Below, piece after piece: positions 11,901 through 24,259 of a DNA stretch of 64,000 bases. The stretch lies in assembly GCA_029852735.1 (NCBI GenBank), contig CM056811.1, forward strand, positions 4,729,853-4,793,852, given 5' to 3'. The stretch's first letter is position 1; each line of letters begins with the position of its first letter. The DNA is from Persea americana. Taxonomy: Eukaryota > Streptophyta > Magnoliopsida > Laurales > Lauraceae. The notes beneath the pieces were generated by a model. The model had not been told where the DNA came from and made no database searches. It worked only from the letters and a program-made list of their open reading frames with translations. The translations under genes were made by a program, and so were the position numbers.

Positions 11901-14463
11901 CCCAAAATGAGTGGAAGATAAAAACATTGTCAAAAAGTAAATAAAAACAAGAAAATGGCATAAAAAAAGGAGTAAAGATTCCAATAAAATCAAAAGATAT
12001 GGCCTCAAAAATGTAGATTCATCCAGATATTAATAGATCCATTCATATATCAAATTTTGGAGTCCGGGCAAATTGGCACAGCAGTAGCTGCCCAGCAAAT
12101 TGGCACAGCTAAAAGTTGCCAGATCCTACATCATATATTTAAGATGTACGAAAAAATTGCCAAAAGTGGTTACAAAATATCTTACATTTAATATATCAAG
12201 AAATTGAACCCAAACTTAGACAATTGGTCAATCAAACTACATTTGGGTGAAAAGGAAACAACATATTAATGAAAAAAAAAAATTTTGGCCAATAGAATAA
12301 TTTTTTTTCCTTCAAAGATGATTCCCTCTATGATGAAACAATTGGAGCTCTAATTTGTGCCTTTTTCTTAAAATGCAAACACAGCCCAAGAGCCAAATGT
12401 GCTTTTTCACCTTGGCGAAAATGGCAAATTATAGTGGGAAATGAACTATTTGAAAATGCTTTTTGGTTGAATAGTTCATCATCAGTGACACCTGAACACA
12501 TTATCATCATCATCATAATAGCGCAGGTATCATAGCCATTCAAGATCAACAAATACTGGTCATATCAACCATTATAAAAAGAATTGGAAACATTTAGGGG
12601 CCATTAGTACCGATAGAATTTCTTGAAAGACAGTCTCAAATATCACTCGTCTCAAGCTGATGGATTAAATAAAGCTTAAAGAATCTCTTCTTTTTTTTTT
12701 CTGTTGTTTTGAATTATAAATTTATTAATGAAGAAAGTGAAATCCAAAACGGCACTAAATATGAAAAAAAAAAAAAGCATTAAAAGAACCGTGGCCAATG
12801 ATATCAAAAGGAAAGGTCTCTGTGAGTAGGAATCAACAAGCTTTGCCTCCTAATTCCCTTTCTTTGCTAAGGAATCCGCCATGGTATTAGCATCTCTCTT
12901 TATGAACTTAAATAGAAACATGTAAACTATTTGAGTTCTTCTTCCTCTTCTTCCATTGTTTTTGGGCGTGTTTGGCAATTAACTAGTTAATGTAAAGTGA
13001 ATCCAAACAAGAAATGACAAGGGGTCATATCAAAAGTACATAATTTCAAAATTCCCTCCGAATTTTTCAAAAAAAGCAACCTCCTTTCTCCACTAGAAGA
13101 CAAAAAAAAATCCACTTTTCTAACCAAAAAATCAAAAAGATTCCACACCAAACGACTAAAACAAAACACCATCATAACCCCTTATATTTTATTCTCTCTA
13201 GATTTGATGCTTCACCTCACCATACTTCAATTCACCATACATCCAAAAACGCTTAAAGTTATATTGACCATGTAAGTCAAATCACGTAATCAGCTTGATT
13301 CAAGCCAGTGATGACATTCAGGCATACTGCCAATTAATTGAGGGTTTAAAGATTTACTTTGGTGAGATATGGAGCTCAGATGATAATTCTGCTGGAAACC
13401 AATACCAACCTACCATATTATCATCAACAATCAATCATGTATCTTCAGAATTTCTCTGTAGAGAGAAAAAAATAGTTCTGATTTAGACAACATTTGGTTC
13501 TTGAGACAAAGCATTGGCCGCCCCATTCAAGATATAGTAGAAATGCAAGACTTTAGCATTTCCGTTCCACTAAGCTATAGAATTCTTTGAGTCTCCCCTT
13601 TAACCCACCCGGTGGCCAATGAAACATGGATTGGATAGTTTCGAAACCTTAATGGTTAGGATTTTACACCTAATTTGAGTCACCAAACCTTGCAAAACCA
13701 GGAAACACAATTAACACCTTCCCAAATACATTTTCATTTTTTTTTATGACAAACCCAGGAGGGAAAGTCCTATACAGTCCATAAAGCTTCCACCAACATT
13801 CAACTTGCATTCCCCTAGTCACAGAGGTGCCCCCCCTGATGATTGGATCAAATCATAATTTGGGCCATCAATTGATGCCAGCCATTCTCTATTCACCTCT
13901 TTAATAATCCTTTGATAAAGCTCATGTAATCATGAATTCCTATGCATTCTACACAAACAAACAGGCCCAACATGTCAATCAATCCATACCCAAGCCACAT
14001 GTTTCTAATCATTCAATCAAAGACAAAAAAGGCCACATGTTTCTTCCAGTGGAGTAGAGTTATCTAAAATCATTCCCAATCACCAAAAATACTTTCCACC
14101 AAATATCAAACTAATGCAATTCCAATTTTAAGCTACATCCAAACAGACTACTAACTAACCCAAAACCCTAATTTAGGATTGTAATAGAGAGTGCATACTA
14201 CTCGGTGACGTCCTCAAGAACCATGTTGACGTAGACGTCGAAGCCTCTTAGGGTTCCAACAAGCTCTTTGTCACCCTTCATTATCACCCATATTTTTGAC
14301 CCAATGCAACGATCGATCAACTCTGTATTATGCATACAAATGGGGAAGGAAGAGAAAAAAAGAGGAACATAAGATTTCTGTAAAGCAGAGATGAAGAGAT
14401 TGAGAAAGAGAAGAAGAAAGAATGAATACCAGATGGGAGGAGCTGAGAAGGATTGTGAGACAT
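8988..14463 (-). CDS. LSM5: U6 snRNA-associated Sm-like protein LSM5
   Basis: Exons (minus strand) are 14430-14463, 14199-14322, 10199-10271 and 8988-9020, giving 87 aa. The Sm fold is complete: Sm1 (IGSKIWVIMKGDKELVGTL, then GFDVYVNMVLEDV) and Sm2 (LDQILLNGNNIAILVPGG). The protein begins MSHNPSQLLPSELIDRC and ends SPDPE, like plant LSM5. LSM5 is a subunit of two heteroheptameric rings: LSM2-8, which binds the U6 snRNA 3' end in the nucleus, and LSM1-7, which acts in cytoplasmic mRNA decapping. The exon 2 donor is placed after GAGTA so that the split codon gives Tyr in VTEYEIT; the alternative GT two bases earlier breaks the conserved sequence. Intron 2 is 3.9 kb and intron 3 about 1.2 kb, both carrying TE remnants, so an 87-codon gene spans 5.5 kb. 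Confidence 0.96.
9944..10128 (-). mobile_element. tRNA-derived SINE, family A copy 2
   Basis: A 185-bp element in intron 3 of LSM5 is flanked by the direct repeat AGAAACT (9937-9943 and 10129-10135). On the minus strand it has a tRNA-like 5' part (GGCGTAAGGCATGGGTC), a B-box-like GTGTTCGAAATTG, a body matching the copy at 5183-5335 (both contain GGGTCAAA and GGATACCC) and a poly(A) tail, seen as T's at 9944-9952. Confidence 0.85.
11365..11420 (-). mobile_element. Possible LINE 3' end (poly-A tail in reverse)
   Basis: A run of about 22 T's (near 11370-11391) is followed by GAATGGTAACTTATATTAG, which on the minus strand reads as an A-tailed 3' end. No coding remnant was found beside it, so this is a guess from composition. 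Confidence 0.3.
12690..12910 (-). mobile_element. LINE remnant: RNase H C-terminus plus poly-A
   Basis: On the minus strand, one frame near 12840-12895 reads FIKRDANTMADSLAKKG, then a stop. This is the typical C-terminal RNase H motif (R-AN--AD-LAK-G) of plant non-LTR retrotransposons. A 3' UTR and an A-tail (T's at about 12690-12700) follow. It is a 5'-truncated dead copy inside LSM5 intron 2. Confidence 0.75.
12964..13253. mobile_element. MITE-like element
   Basis: The left end GGGCGTGTTTGGCAA and the right end (ATCCAAAAACGCTT, read in reverse as AAGCGTTTTTGGAT) form imperfect terminal inverted repeats around about 290 bp of non-coding sequence. Its interior resembles the stretch at about 53.1-53.4 kb in DXS intron 9 (both have CCACTTT...AAAAAATTCCA-type runs and CATCATAACC/TATCATAACC). 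The GGGC-GTTTG termini resemble PIF/Harbinger (Tourist) MITEs; assignment is tentative. Confidence 0.55.
13870..13983. repeat. Truncated repeat matching the element at 36.94-37.28 kb
   Basis: CACCTCTTTAATAATCCTTT, then AGCTCATGTAATCATGAATT, then ACAAACAGGCCC parallels the right half of the 36.94-37.28 kb element (CGCCTCTTTAATAATCTTTT and so on, ending AACAGGCCC). No matching left end was found here, so the copy is probably 5'-truncated. Confidence 0.6.
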
Positions 14464-16326
14464 CTCTCCTCCTTCCTTGCTGAGAAGGGTTTTAGATTGC
14501 AGGGATTAATAGGAAGATACTTGCAGAGTCTCTGAGAGGGCTTTTGGAGGTTTATTGGGTTTTATATCTTTCTAAAGTTGTGGCTGAAAGTTACTTTTAA
14601 CATCCATAGATACTACGATGATTTTCTCTCTCACTGGAATTAGGATTTATCATTGAGAGCGGATTTGTATAGTTGGTGATTTCACCTTGATATTATTACG
14701 TATGATAGATATAGTTGAAAAAAATAAGGTTTGGTGTAAAAAAATCCACTTAAGCGAAGATTTTTAAATCTTACAAGGAGTCGTTGGATCTAAAAATCCT
14801 AACAAATAAAGATTTTTATTTATCCAAATGCAGATTTGTTTATAACCGTCAAATATGGATTTACCACAACTTAGAAACGGAAAATCTGTTCCCTAAAGAT
14901 TTGGCTGCTAAATGTGTTTTAAGTTTTGAGTAGAATTAAAGCAGAGGTTGGGCCATAAGTATCACCTAGTAAGCCCGGCCCATTTCTTTTTCTTTCTTTT
15001 GTCTATCATGTTTTCCCATCCCAAATGAATACAACAACAATATAAGGGCATGTTTGTGTAGCCAAATTCCGCGGAAAAGTAAATGGTTTTCCACGGAAAA
15101 CCTATTTTTCTTGCGTTTGGTGCGGCTGTTTTCCGCGGAATCCCTTTTTTGCCATGTCATCCTTTTCCTTGCTGACTATAGAAATAGACTTTCCATGGGG
15201 GGGTATGGGAAGTCTATTTCCTCAGAAAACTACCCCTCCTTTAATATACTTCTTTTCCTACCCAAACAATAAATTCTAACTTTCTGTAAGGAATCCGCAG
15301 CCGCACCAAACAACATCAGCACCAATTCATTAAGGAAAAACTTTTTGCACCAAACATAAATTTTTGACTTCCGTGGAAATAGTTTTCCGAAGTATTTAAA
15401 ACCCATGGATTTTGCTAATGTGGCAATTTCCAATTTCCACGGAAATTACATTTACACAAACGTGCCCTAATAGTGGAGTGCGCTATCAAAATGGAGGCGA
15501 AGGGTGACCACACAAGGTAGAATATATAGGAACTCATAGTTAAATAAATAGAGGTGAAAGGTGCCTGATAGAAGGTAGGCATTTCGATGCAACCATCGCA
15601 TTCCTAGGCTTTGAATTACCAAGGTGGTGGGGCACTATTTATTTCAATTTTTATAAAAATAGATTTTTTTATTATTTACTTTTTTTTCCTTTTTCTTTTT
15701 TACCTCAATCAAATGAACTCTGCACCAAAACAGCCCACACAAGTAGAAAAATAAGCTCACCTATGCAAGAAGAGTGAAATACATTGGAATCCATCACTCA
15801 ATTGCTAGGCCAACCGAGCAGAAAGGAGGTGGGAGTGGCCATGTTGTCACATTATTGTTTTAGGTTTCTATATATAGCCCTTCCAAAACAACATCTTTTA
15901 CATATTGGCCTCTGAGGAAGAATTCTTTTTAAATCTTTCTCATAGGTAATATTTAGAGTTGCCAACCACTTACAGAGAAACAAACAGGCAGGAAAGACTC
16001 AAGTGTTAACACGTGTATGTGATCGCACTCTCGTGATTCAAGTAAACCTTTATATAAGTTTTAAACTTTTTTGATTTTATTATTTGATTTCTTCAATTCA
16101 TCATCTTACAAGCACCACTCAAACGAAAATTCTGGGACCGCCGTTATTGCAAACATGCCCTAAGAAATTGATCAGCTCTGGGCGAAACGAGCCGAGCTCT
16201 GGGCTCTGGAATGCTCATACTGCTCAGGCTCTGGCCCTTCTACTGCTATATTCAAATTCAGGGGGTCAGGGCCCAGTTCAAAAGCAGGTTAAGATAGAGA
16301 GAGAAAGGAGAGATAGATCGAAGAAG
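14464..16326. promoter_or_regulatory. Divergent intergenic region between LSM5 and the DIM2-like gene
   Basis: About 1.86 kb separates the two ATGs, which point away from each other, so both promoters lie here. The flank beside LSM5 (14464-14580) and the purine-rich stretch beside the DIM2-like gene (16287-16326, with GAGAGAAAGGAGAGA) look like 5' UTR. A MITE (15048-15463) occupies the middle. No TATA box could be assigned with confidence. Confidence 0.5.
15048..15463. mobile_element. PIF/Harbinger (Tourist)-like MITE
   Basis: The element of about 416 bp starts GGGCATGTTTGTGTA and ends TACACAAACGTGCCC; apart from one central difference and local slippage the ends are inverted copies. It is flanked by TAA on both sides (15045-15047 and 15464-15466), the 3-bp TAA/TTA target-site duplication typical of PIF/Harbinger elements. 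The interior repeats TTCCGCGGAA and TTCCACGGAAA motifs in both orientations. No transposase ORF is present. Confidence 0.75.
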
Positions 16327-19300
16327 ATGAGCGGGATTTTACTCCCTACTCTCTCGAAGAAGAAGGAAGTAGACAGCATCATACGAGATACGCTCGACAG
16401 ACTCCTCGTCCTTCGCTTCGGCAGGCCCTCTGATCCCATCTGCCTCCAACTCGATGATATCGTACACCTCTCAACCCACCCTTTCTAGGGTTTCCTTTTT
16501 TTTTTCCCCTCTCTCTCTCTCTCTCTAACCTTCTAGTTGTTTTTTTATAATCAGATTTGCTGAATTCTATCCTCTTTGTTCCATTGTCTTTTTTCTTGTT
16601 TGGTTTTGTGCAGCTTTTCAAGACATCACGTGAGGTTTCCAAATTTACCACTATAGCTTTAGTTGATATAGACTCTGAAGAAATTCAAGTTTATGTGAAG
16701 TATTTTGACATTAGTTTGATACCTTCAACAATATTCTTCTTTAATGCTCATCACATGAAGATGGATTCTGGGTATGATCCTTCTCTCCAAATAATACTGA
16801 TTTTTAATTGCTTTAGAGGTTGGAACCCTTCAATCTTCTGAATCTTTTGTTTTCTGTGTATTTTGGTATGCAACAACTGTAGTTGCTATGTTTTTGTGGG
16901 TTGTAATTGTTATGCATACAGATGGATGATTGGCATAATATAATTGATATTCATTGATATCCAATACCCATCATTACTTTGACATCTAATTTGTAGCTAG
17001 TTAGTGTATGATGTTTGATGACAACAGGAAAAGCATCTTCTGCATGAAATCTTAATTGTGAGATTACTTTGACATCTAATTTGTAGCGGGCCTTTTCTTT
17101 ATTTCCTTTCTCCCCTTCCTTTTTTTTTTCTTCTTATTATTATTATTATTTTTTTGTTTAGAGGGACATTTTTAGGTCTCAATGAAGTATCTGATCAGAG
17201 GATTAAAAAAGAAATAGAAGTCTGAATGGAGTAAAGAACTTAAATGTTGAGTGCCTATGCATTCTCTCAATCAAAGTTCATTGTTATTGAAAGAAATTCC
17301 TGGATTAGGGGTGAATTTGGGTGAAGATCTGTGATGGGATTGGTGTGGAAGTAAATAGAGCAGTGAGTTTTGATGGAGCGTTAGGATGCAAATTAGAGAC
17401 ATACACATTGGAAGCCTTGGCCTTCCATCAGGCATCTGAAGGAATTCTGTCCAATTTTTACGGACCATATCATCAGGAGGGTAGGCAAAAAATATGACAA
17501 AGGCAGTCTTTGATGAGTCCTTAAGTCTGTTTTTGGGCCATGTCCTGCATCAGTGTGGGAGGAACTAAACAGTTCCTCCTTTGAGACCTTCCACTAATAG
17601 TCCACAACCAAGGCCATTGCTGATTGGTGTTGTTAATCACTAGGGTTTTTAGCTTTGGAAAAATTAGCTTTGGTTGATTTGTGTGTGTGTTTTTCCTCAG
17701 AAGTCTTCCAAGTGAATGGTTAGTATCCTCCAGTTGAGAGTCTTTTTTGGCTCTTAATCATCTAATCTAAGGTATGGTCATCTAGGTGATCGTATTAAAT
17801 CTCTTACATGCATGTCAGTTGTACAAAACTCAATCAATCATATAAAAATAAAATTTGTGTTTGATACGTAGCCTTTCCCGTAATTTTCATAATTTTTAAT
17901 GTTATAGCATTAATATTGTACTAACACAGTGTTATTATTCAGGACTGCAGATCATACTAAGTGGGTAGGCTCTTTTCATAGAAAACAGGATTTCATTGAT
18001 GTTGTTGAGGTATGTAGTGATAATTACTGATGCAATCTCTTCATATCCTTGTTGTTTCTTGTGATGCTAAGCTTTCTATTTCAACCTGATCGTTATTAAA
18101 AAAGCATATAATTCATACAACACTATAATAGGCTGTGTTTCCTTGGCAAGGAGGTGTACTTAGATCCTTTTTCCCCCTAAAAGTTTATTTGGTGGGTGGG
18201 TGTGTGCGTGTGGGTGGGGGGGATATTATGGAAAAAAAAACCTAAAAAGGTTTTATGGGAAAATGAAGTTTTTTATTACTGCAGGGGGGTTTATGGTCAC
18301 CCCCAGCTCCTCCATAGTTCCACCCCTGCTCCTATCCCATTGCCTTTTTCTGTTGTGTTGGGATTGGGAGTCCCCGAGCATTCTTTTTCAAAGGGACTTC
18401 AGAGTCAACCTCTCGAGGTTGTTCAGTTGGTGGGCTGGAAACCTCTATTTTCCCATCAGTTTAGCTTGCAGGTTGCACAACACATCATGAGTTGTCTCAC
18501 TGTAATTTGAGATCCTCAAGAATTATTCTTGGATGGGTTTGGAGTCTATCCTTGAGAAGGTGTGTGGGTTGATTAGATGTTAGGTCATCTTTATCTGAAG
18601 TATTAGAGTACTAGCTTTTTGTTGGACACTTAAAGACAATGAGAGGGCATATACATTGGCAAAAAGAATTTCGCTTCACTCTTTCTATGACGTCTCGTCT
18701 TGTTGATGAGTGCCACAGTGTGACAAATCTAAGGCAATACAGGATATATGATAGTCCTTTCATAACCAGGAAGGAGGATCCAGTGGATTATTTTCTATCA
18801 ATAAGAATTAAATTAGTTTCAGTTGTATTTGCAACCCATCAATGATCAAATTAATATCCACCCTAAGTATTACTGATCAGTGAAGATGTAGTTTCAGTTG
18901 TATTTGCAACCCATCAATGATCAAATTAATATCCACCCTAAGTATTACTGATCAGTGAAGATGTTGGGTTTCCTGCATGCTATCAAGCAAAACAATATTG
19001 TGAAAGCCACTTCTTGTCAAGGTAGATCATTGGATCAAAACCTTCCCCATGAACCATGATTGGCCCTAATGTCACATAGCTCGGTGGTTATTCTTAAGAT
19101 TGTACAACATTCCATATTTGGTGGAAAGCTGCAGTTAATCCATTAATGAATCTCAAACCTAGCAAAGCACATTTTATGAGAGGAGGGCACCCTGACGGTT
19201 TACCTTGAGGGAGAGATTGACTCCCTTGGACTCCATTTGACTGTATTGCATGTTTGGTTTTTAATTAAATGTAGAAGTGCATGGAAAAGAATAGTTATCG

Positions 19301-19827
19301 AATCAGCGAAATGGCATTACTCTATATGATTGAGTACATTTAGAAGTTGTGATTAAAACGCTTTTGAGTCGATCACTTCTTTTACAAATGATCAAGCTTC
19401 CCTCATCACTCTATTTGGTGTGAAAGTCAAGGAGGCAACCTAAAATGAAAGAAAAAGAAGAAAGCACCCTACCCTGAAGGAAAGTTGATATTGGATATTC
19501 TTCACAAACCAGTATGTTGTATGCTCTGTGAATGTAAACATTAAATCTTGGTCCATTATATCCATTATAAATGTGCAATCCTTTAAATATATCTGGCCTG
19601 TCTAATTTGTGTCTAAAACACTTCCATTGCCCATTGGGAAACGCTCACTGATCCAATGGTCCTACCATACTATTATTTGTCCTGCATCACAGGCTTTTCT
19701 TCCTAATAATGTGTTGCTTGTTTTGCAGGCAATCTATAGAGGGGCTATGAAGGGAAAGCTGATTGTGAGTTGTCCCTTACCACCTGAGAGGATACCCAAA
19801 TTCCAGCTCCTCTTCAAAAACTTGTAA
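16327..19827 (+). CDS. Thioredoxin-like protein 4B / DIM2-type splicing factor
   Basis: Exons are 16327-16461, 16614-16771, 17943-18009 and 19729-19827, all GT-AG and in frame, giving 152 aa. The sequence matches the DIM1/DIM2 (TXNL4) family along its whole length: MSGILLPTLSKKKEVDSIIR at the N-terminus, then LVLRFGRPSDPICLQLDDI, YFDISLIPSTIFFFN, DHTKWVGSFHRKQDFIDVVE and IYRGAMKGKLIV. Length and details fit DIM2/TXNL4B (about 149 aa) better than DIM1/YLS8 (142 aa). The thioredoxin fold has no CxxC redox motif, as expected. Known family role: U4/U6.U5 tri-snRNP-associated pre-mRNA splicing in the nucleus. The start is the ATG after a purine-rich leader; an in-frame upstream ORF (from 16084) is probably UTR. 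Introns 2 and 3 are 1.2 and 1.7 kb. Confidence 0.93.
18815..18964. repeat. Perfect 75-bp tandem duplication
   Basis: Positions 18815-18889 and 18890-18964 are identical head-to-tail copies beginning AGTTTCAGTTGTATTTGC and ending CAGTGAAGATGT. With no visible divergence, it is either very young or an assembly artefact. It lies in intron 3 of the DIM2-like gene. Confidence 0.95.
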
Positions 19828-22800
19828 CCGGCAAAAGCATATCCAGACCTATGGATCTTAATATCAGTATGAATATTCATTGTTCTCAAAGGCATTTTTA
19901 TTTTGTTATTACAGAAGAAAGGAGAGAACCATATTCATTTTTCTGTGCTATTTTGACTCAAAATTTTCATCAGCATCTGTCAACTGGCTGGTTGGTAAAA
20001 TGTTACGCCCTTTCACAAGAATATTCTGGAACCAAACCTCTGCTGATGCATACTTGGGTGGAACAGAAGGCACCTGAGAGCATGTAGAGGTTGTCATGCG
20101 ACTAGTTTCAGTCCTTCCAGGTTTTGGTATGCCTACAATTGTATAAACTTCAAACAGATGAATAATAATAAATCTACTGGTGTCTCTACTGCTTCCGATG
20201 AAAATGTAAGAAGGTCTTTGGAGGATGTGGGATGATTCTGGTTGGCTAAATTCATTAAGTATATTGTAATAATCCTTAATTAGCATGCTCTATGTTTGGG
20301 TGGCACCTCTGTCTTCTGTTGCTTGGTAGGACTCCTTTCTTATTTTCTACAGAGCAAAATGTGGCAGTTCAACAACAATGGATATGGCACATATTTGTGG
20401 TTTACTGAACTCAGGTTCCATCTTGGATGGACTTTAGCTCAAAATTCATGCTGATTATGGGATCCCTTTTCTTTGATTGAGTCGATTGAATTTAGACTGC
20501 TAAAAAGAGAACCCATATCAATGTGGTAAAAGCTATGCGAATGTTGATGGTGAATTGGTGATGATGAATTTAGACTGACAAAAATTTTATTTTAACCTCC
20601 CATTTTATGACAGCCAACATGATTGCCAACATGATAGTGAGTCTTTTCCAGTCCGTCCTCAACAGGGCTCATCATCACCAAAGTCTTGTCCCACCTATGT
20701 TAGGATCCGCTGCATGAATTCTGTTTATCCATTTCAGTCTATCCTGGGTCAATTCCTCAGGTGGGTTGCACTTCTACAGATGCACCTTTGCTACTTCCAT
20801 CAATGATTCAGTGTCCTCTTCAATCTTTTCCTTCAAGGGCCATCAATCAGCACAGAACAATGGGCCTTATGACTATCTATTTTATGTAGGATAAAAAAAA
20901 ATGTTCAAACTGGTTATATTTTGGCATACAACCCAAGCACCTGAAGTGTATCTGGCAGTTACAAATTACAAATAGGTTGCCTTTGTTTTTAATGTATCCT
21001 AGTACAATTAGACGCGTGACGGTTGCATTTTTATCATTTATAGCAGCACAGGTATGTCAATGTGATTGTAACGAGAGTTTGTGTTTCTTACTATGGAGTC
21101 TCCCTTTGGCATTTGTGTTTGTAGCAGAGTTTACTAAGTTAACTTGGATTAATCATTTCCAGCAAAGTAAATAGTATGACTAATTATGCTTATTCGTTGT
21201 GAAGAAAAATAATATCGCAACTAATTCTATATTGAAATTCAGTCTGTGAAGTGCAAGGTGTTAATTGCTTCATTATCTGCTGCTGCTGCTGGAAAAGTTA
21301 CAAAAGATCCTGGGGATATTCAATTGATTGGGATTCTCCAGAGGAAACTGATAATTGACTGAACTTTGATCACTAAACAGGAAATTCAGGCTCTTGTGCT
21401 AATGAGTATGTGCACCAATTTGATGGAAGATATGGTTTGTATTGTAGACAGTTTTAAGAGTATGGTTTGTAGTGCTGGTTTCTCCTAAAAGATACCCTGT
21501 TTCTGGCATTCATTTCACTCTTGTACATAATGCTATACAAGATTTTACAGAATTGGACCTCGATTCACTGAGCTTCCAGCATATGTCTTTTTTAGTATGA
21601 TTTGTAATATTCAACAGCTTCATGTGTCTTTCAGTCATTACAATTAAATTAAGCAACTGGGTGCACCACTCCAACTGGATCAATGTACCCTTTTCTCATT
21701 CAAAATGCCGAGGTGTGGGCCACCCTTTACCGTTGTGGTTTCATGGATCTGGTCGTTAATTGGTCCCACCAAGGGGACCAAGCCAGTAAATGATATTGGA
21801 GTTAGGGATACTTAAGTAATTTAAAATAATACTGGGGTTGAAGATGGAAAGAGCAACCAGCCAGCCATTTCCTCGTACTTTCCAGAAGAAGAATGCACCG
21901 AGTGCACACTCCAAACTGTAGATCCCACCGATTCCACACTTACAATGAAGTCTCTCTAAAATTGCAAGTTTTTGGTAGAATTTTTTTTTTTGTTTTTTTG
22001 GGTAGACAATGAAGCCTCTCTAAATTCATGATGATTAGCTCAAACCTAATGACAGAGAAAAGGAGTTATGTCATTAGCTTTGTATTACGCCCTTGTTAAT
22101 TTGAAAAATATTCTCTCACAAGTGACTTAGATGTGCAGTCCAGCGATATGGGGCCCACTTGGGCCTACTTTTGTCGGTGTAGCCACTTTTGATAATCTTA
22201 TATCCCATGATACATTATTGGACATAATTTTACCCTGAATGAATCTTCACTGTTAGATTAAATCTCAAGGAAGTCTATGGTTAAAACACCGTTAAACTTT
22301 AAGGCTCCTAAAACCAACAGCGGGCATAATCAGGTGTGGGTTGCTTCTTTTATCTGTCTTTTGTCCATGGGGGCTTTTTCATTGCTCGCCTCCCATCGTT
22401 AGACATAAATCTAAGTGGATCATAGGGCTTATGTGAGTCGGAGAACATTCCCCTATTAGTTATTTTTTAATTAATTAATTTCTTTTTGTTTTGCTAGACT
22501 TACTTTATTCCAGAATGCTTATATTATTTTATAGGAAAATAACGCTTCTCTCCCTCCATCTTCCCTGCTCTCTTCTAATTTGATAGTACTTTAGACTAAT
22601 AATTTGTTGTAGCTTTTCCTTTTTTAGATGTTTGATAGCATTAAGCCTCGCTTCATGTGGAAGTGTTTCATCTACTGAGCTTCAGTGTCTATATATTGCC
22701 CTTTTAAAAGGATTCAAGATAATTAATGTTAAGAGGGTGACAATGAACTAGTTGCAACATTATGTTACTTACTTATTACTAGGTGGGGCAATATACAAAT

Positions 22801-24120
22801 TTCTAAGTTACCCTATTTCTGTCTCTTTTCAAGCATTCGTTTATGCAATTGCATCACATTACTTTGCACAGAACAAGGACGATGTTCTCCTACGAGCATA
22901 CTGCAATTGAATCAGAGTGCGTATGTGAAAACCAATTCTACGAACAGCCTTTTCCATGTACGTGGATAACCAAGTGTGACTCCTCTTTATTGAAAACAAT
23001 TTTATGTGGAATCGGAGAAAAGTCTGTTCATCTATTTTGCTTTTTCTCATGGAAAAATGATAACACCCACATTTATCAAAGAAAATCAATTCATTTTATT
23101 TGTTTTTTTAAACAAACCAGTATCACACTAATATGAGATAAAAGTAGTCTGCATGGAAAATGAGAATGATTTTCCTCTTTATATTGAACTTCTTTCGTGG
23201 CATAATTATATCCAAAGAAGGGTAGGAATCCTGCATTCCTCTATCTTTTAGAAACGAAAATCTATAGGTGCTGCGGGATCTTCTCCATGAGGATTATGCA
23301 TGGCCTAAAAATGATCATAATCTAAATCACAGTTGTCACAATAAAAGCTTTGCGATTGTACCTTTTGTCACAAAACACTGTTTTAAGCTTTTTTAGCACC
23401 GGAAATGTTAACCTATGAGGTAGAGTGCATAAGTAGTTCAACTCATGGAGCCCATTTAAATGTAAATTTAGCAATGGAAAAGAAGGCTTATCCAAAAGCC
23501 TTCTCATGAACAGGGGGGACCAAAAAAAAAATAAACCCCACTAGAATAACCTCACCCTTGATATAACAACTCTAAACTTAACCATACTTTTTTTTTTTTA
23601 ATTCAATCCAACGATGAGTAAAAATTGAGTAAATGTAAAATTCTAGTAGTAGCTGGATGATAAAAGCAGGCTGGATGATAACCATACATTATTACTAAGG
23701 TGTGCTTTAATCATTTGTTTTGATAGCCATCTATCACATAGCTGAGATCAAAATCACTAGCTTGACTAAGATTTTTCTGATTGATCCAAGATCTATTTTC
23801 ACTTCTCAATAAAGACCATCATCTAGAGTGGGACCCACTTCTCCAATGGGCTTTGGATCGAGCGACCAAAATTTGGGATGCCGCGCGGACCATATAACTC
23901 TCTCTCTCTCTTCCAATTTAAGGCACCGCAGCAAGAACTTAGAGGACACATGAGAGCTTGCTAATCCTCCTCTTTATTACTGCTCTCTCTGTCTCTCTGA
24001 CTAATTTCATTCACAGGGAATTGAAAGAGGTCTCCTCTGTAGATCTCAGAATTGTCTGTTTGAATCTCATCCGTTGGATCTTCTGCAGTTAATGCAGAGA
24101 TCTTCTTGAACAGCAAAGAA
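19828..24120. other. Intergenic between the DIM2-like gene and ARL1
   Basis: No further gene is recognised. The region holds a second copy of an interspersed repeat (20.66-20.86 kb) and otherwise low-complexity AT-rich sequence. The last 200 bp (with CT-rich tracts near 23900 and 23980) are likely promoter and 5' UTR of the ARL1 gene. Confidence 0.5.
20660..20860. repeat. Interspersed repeat, copy 2 (partner at 5.72-5.90 kb)
   Basis: It shares with the 5.7-kb copy the ordered blocks CATCATCACCAAAG, CCCACCTATGTTAGGAT, GAATTCTG, TCTATCCTGGG, TTCCTCAGGTGGGTTG and GGGCCATCAATCA. Divergence is substantial, so both are old. Confidence 0.65.
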
Positions 24121-24228
24121 ATGGGCATTCTTTTTACTCGGATGCTGTCTTCAGTTTTCGGCAACAGGGAGGCTCGAATCCTTGTTCTTGGTCTCGACAA
24201 TGCCGGAAAGACTACAATCCTCTGTACT

Positions 24229-24259
<31 letters not shown>

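Noticed and set aside
16084..16326. Upstream in-frame extension of the DIM2-like protein
   Set aside because: It adds 81 residues with no family similarity. The ATG at 16327 gives the conserved N-terminus, so the extension is probably 5' UTR.
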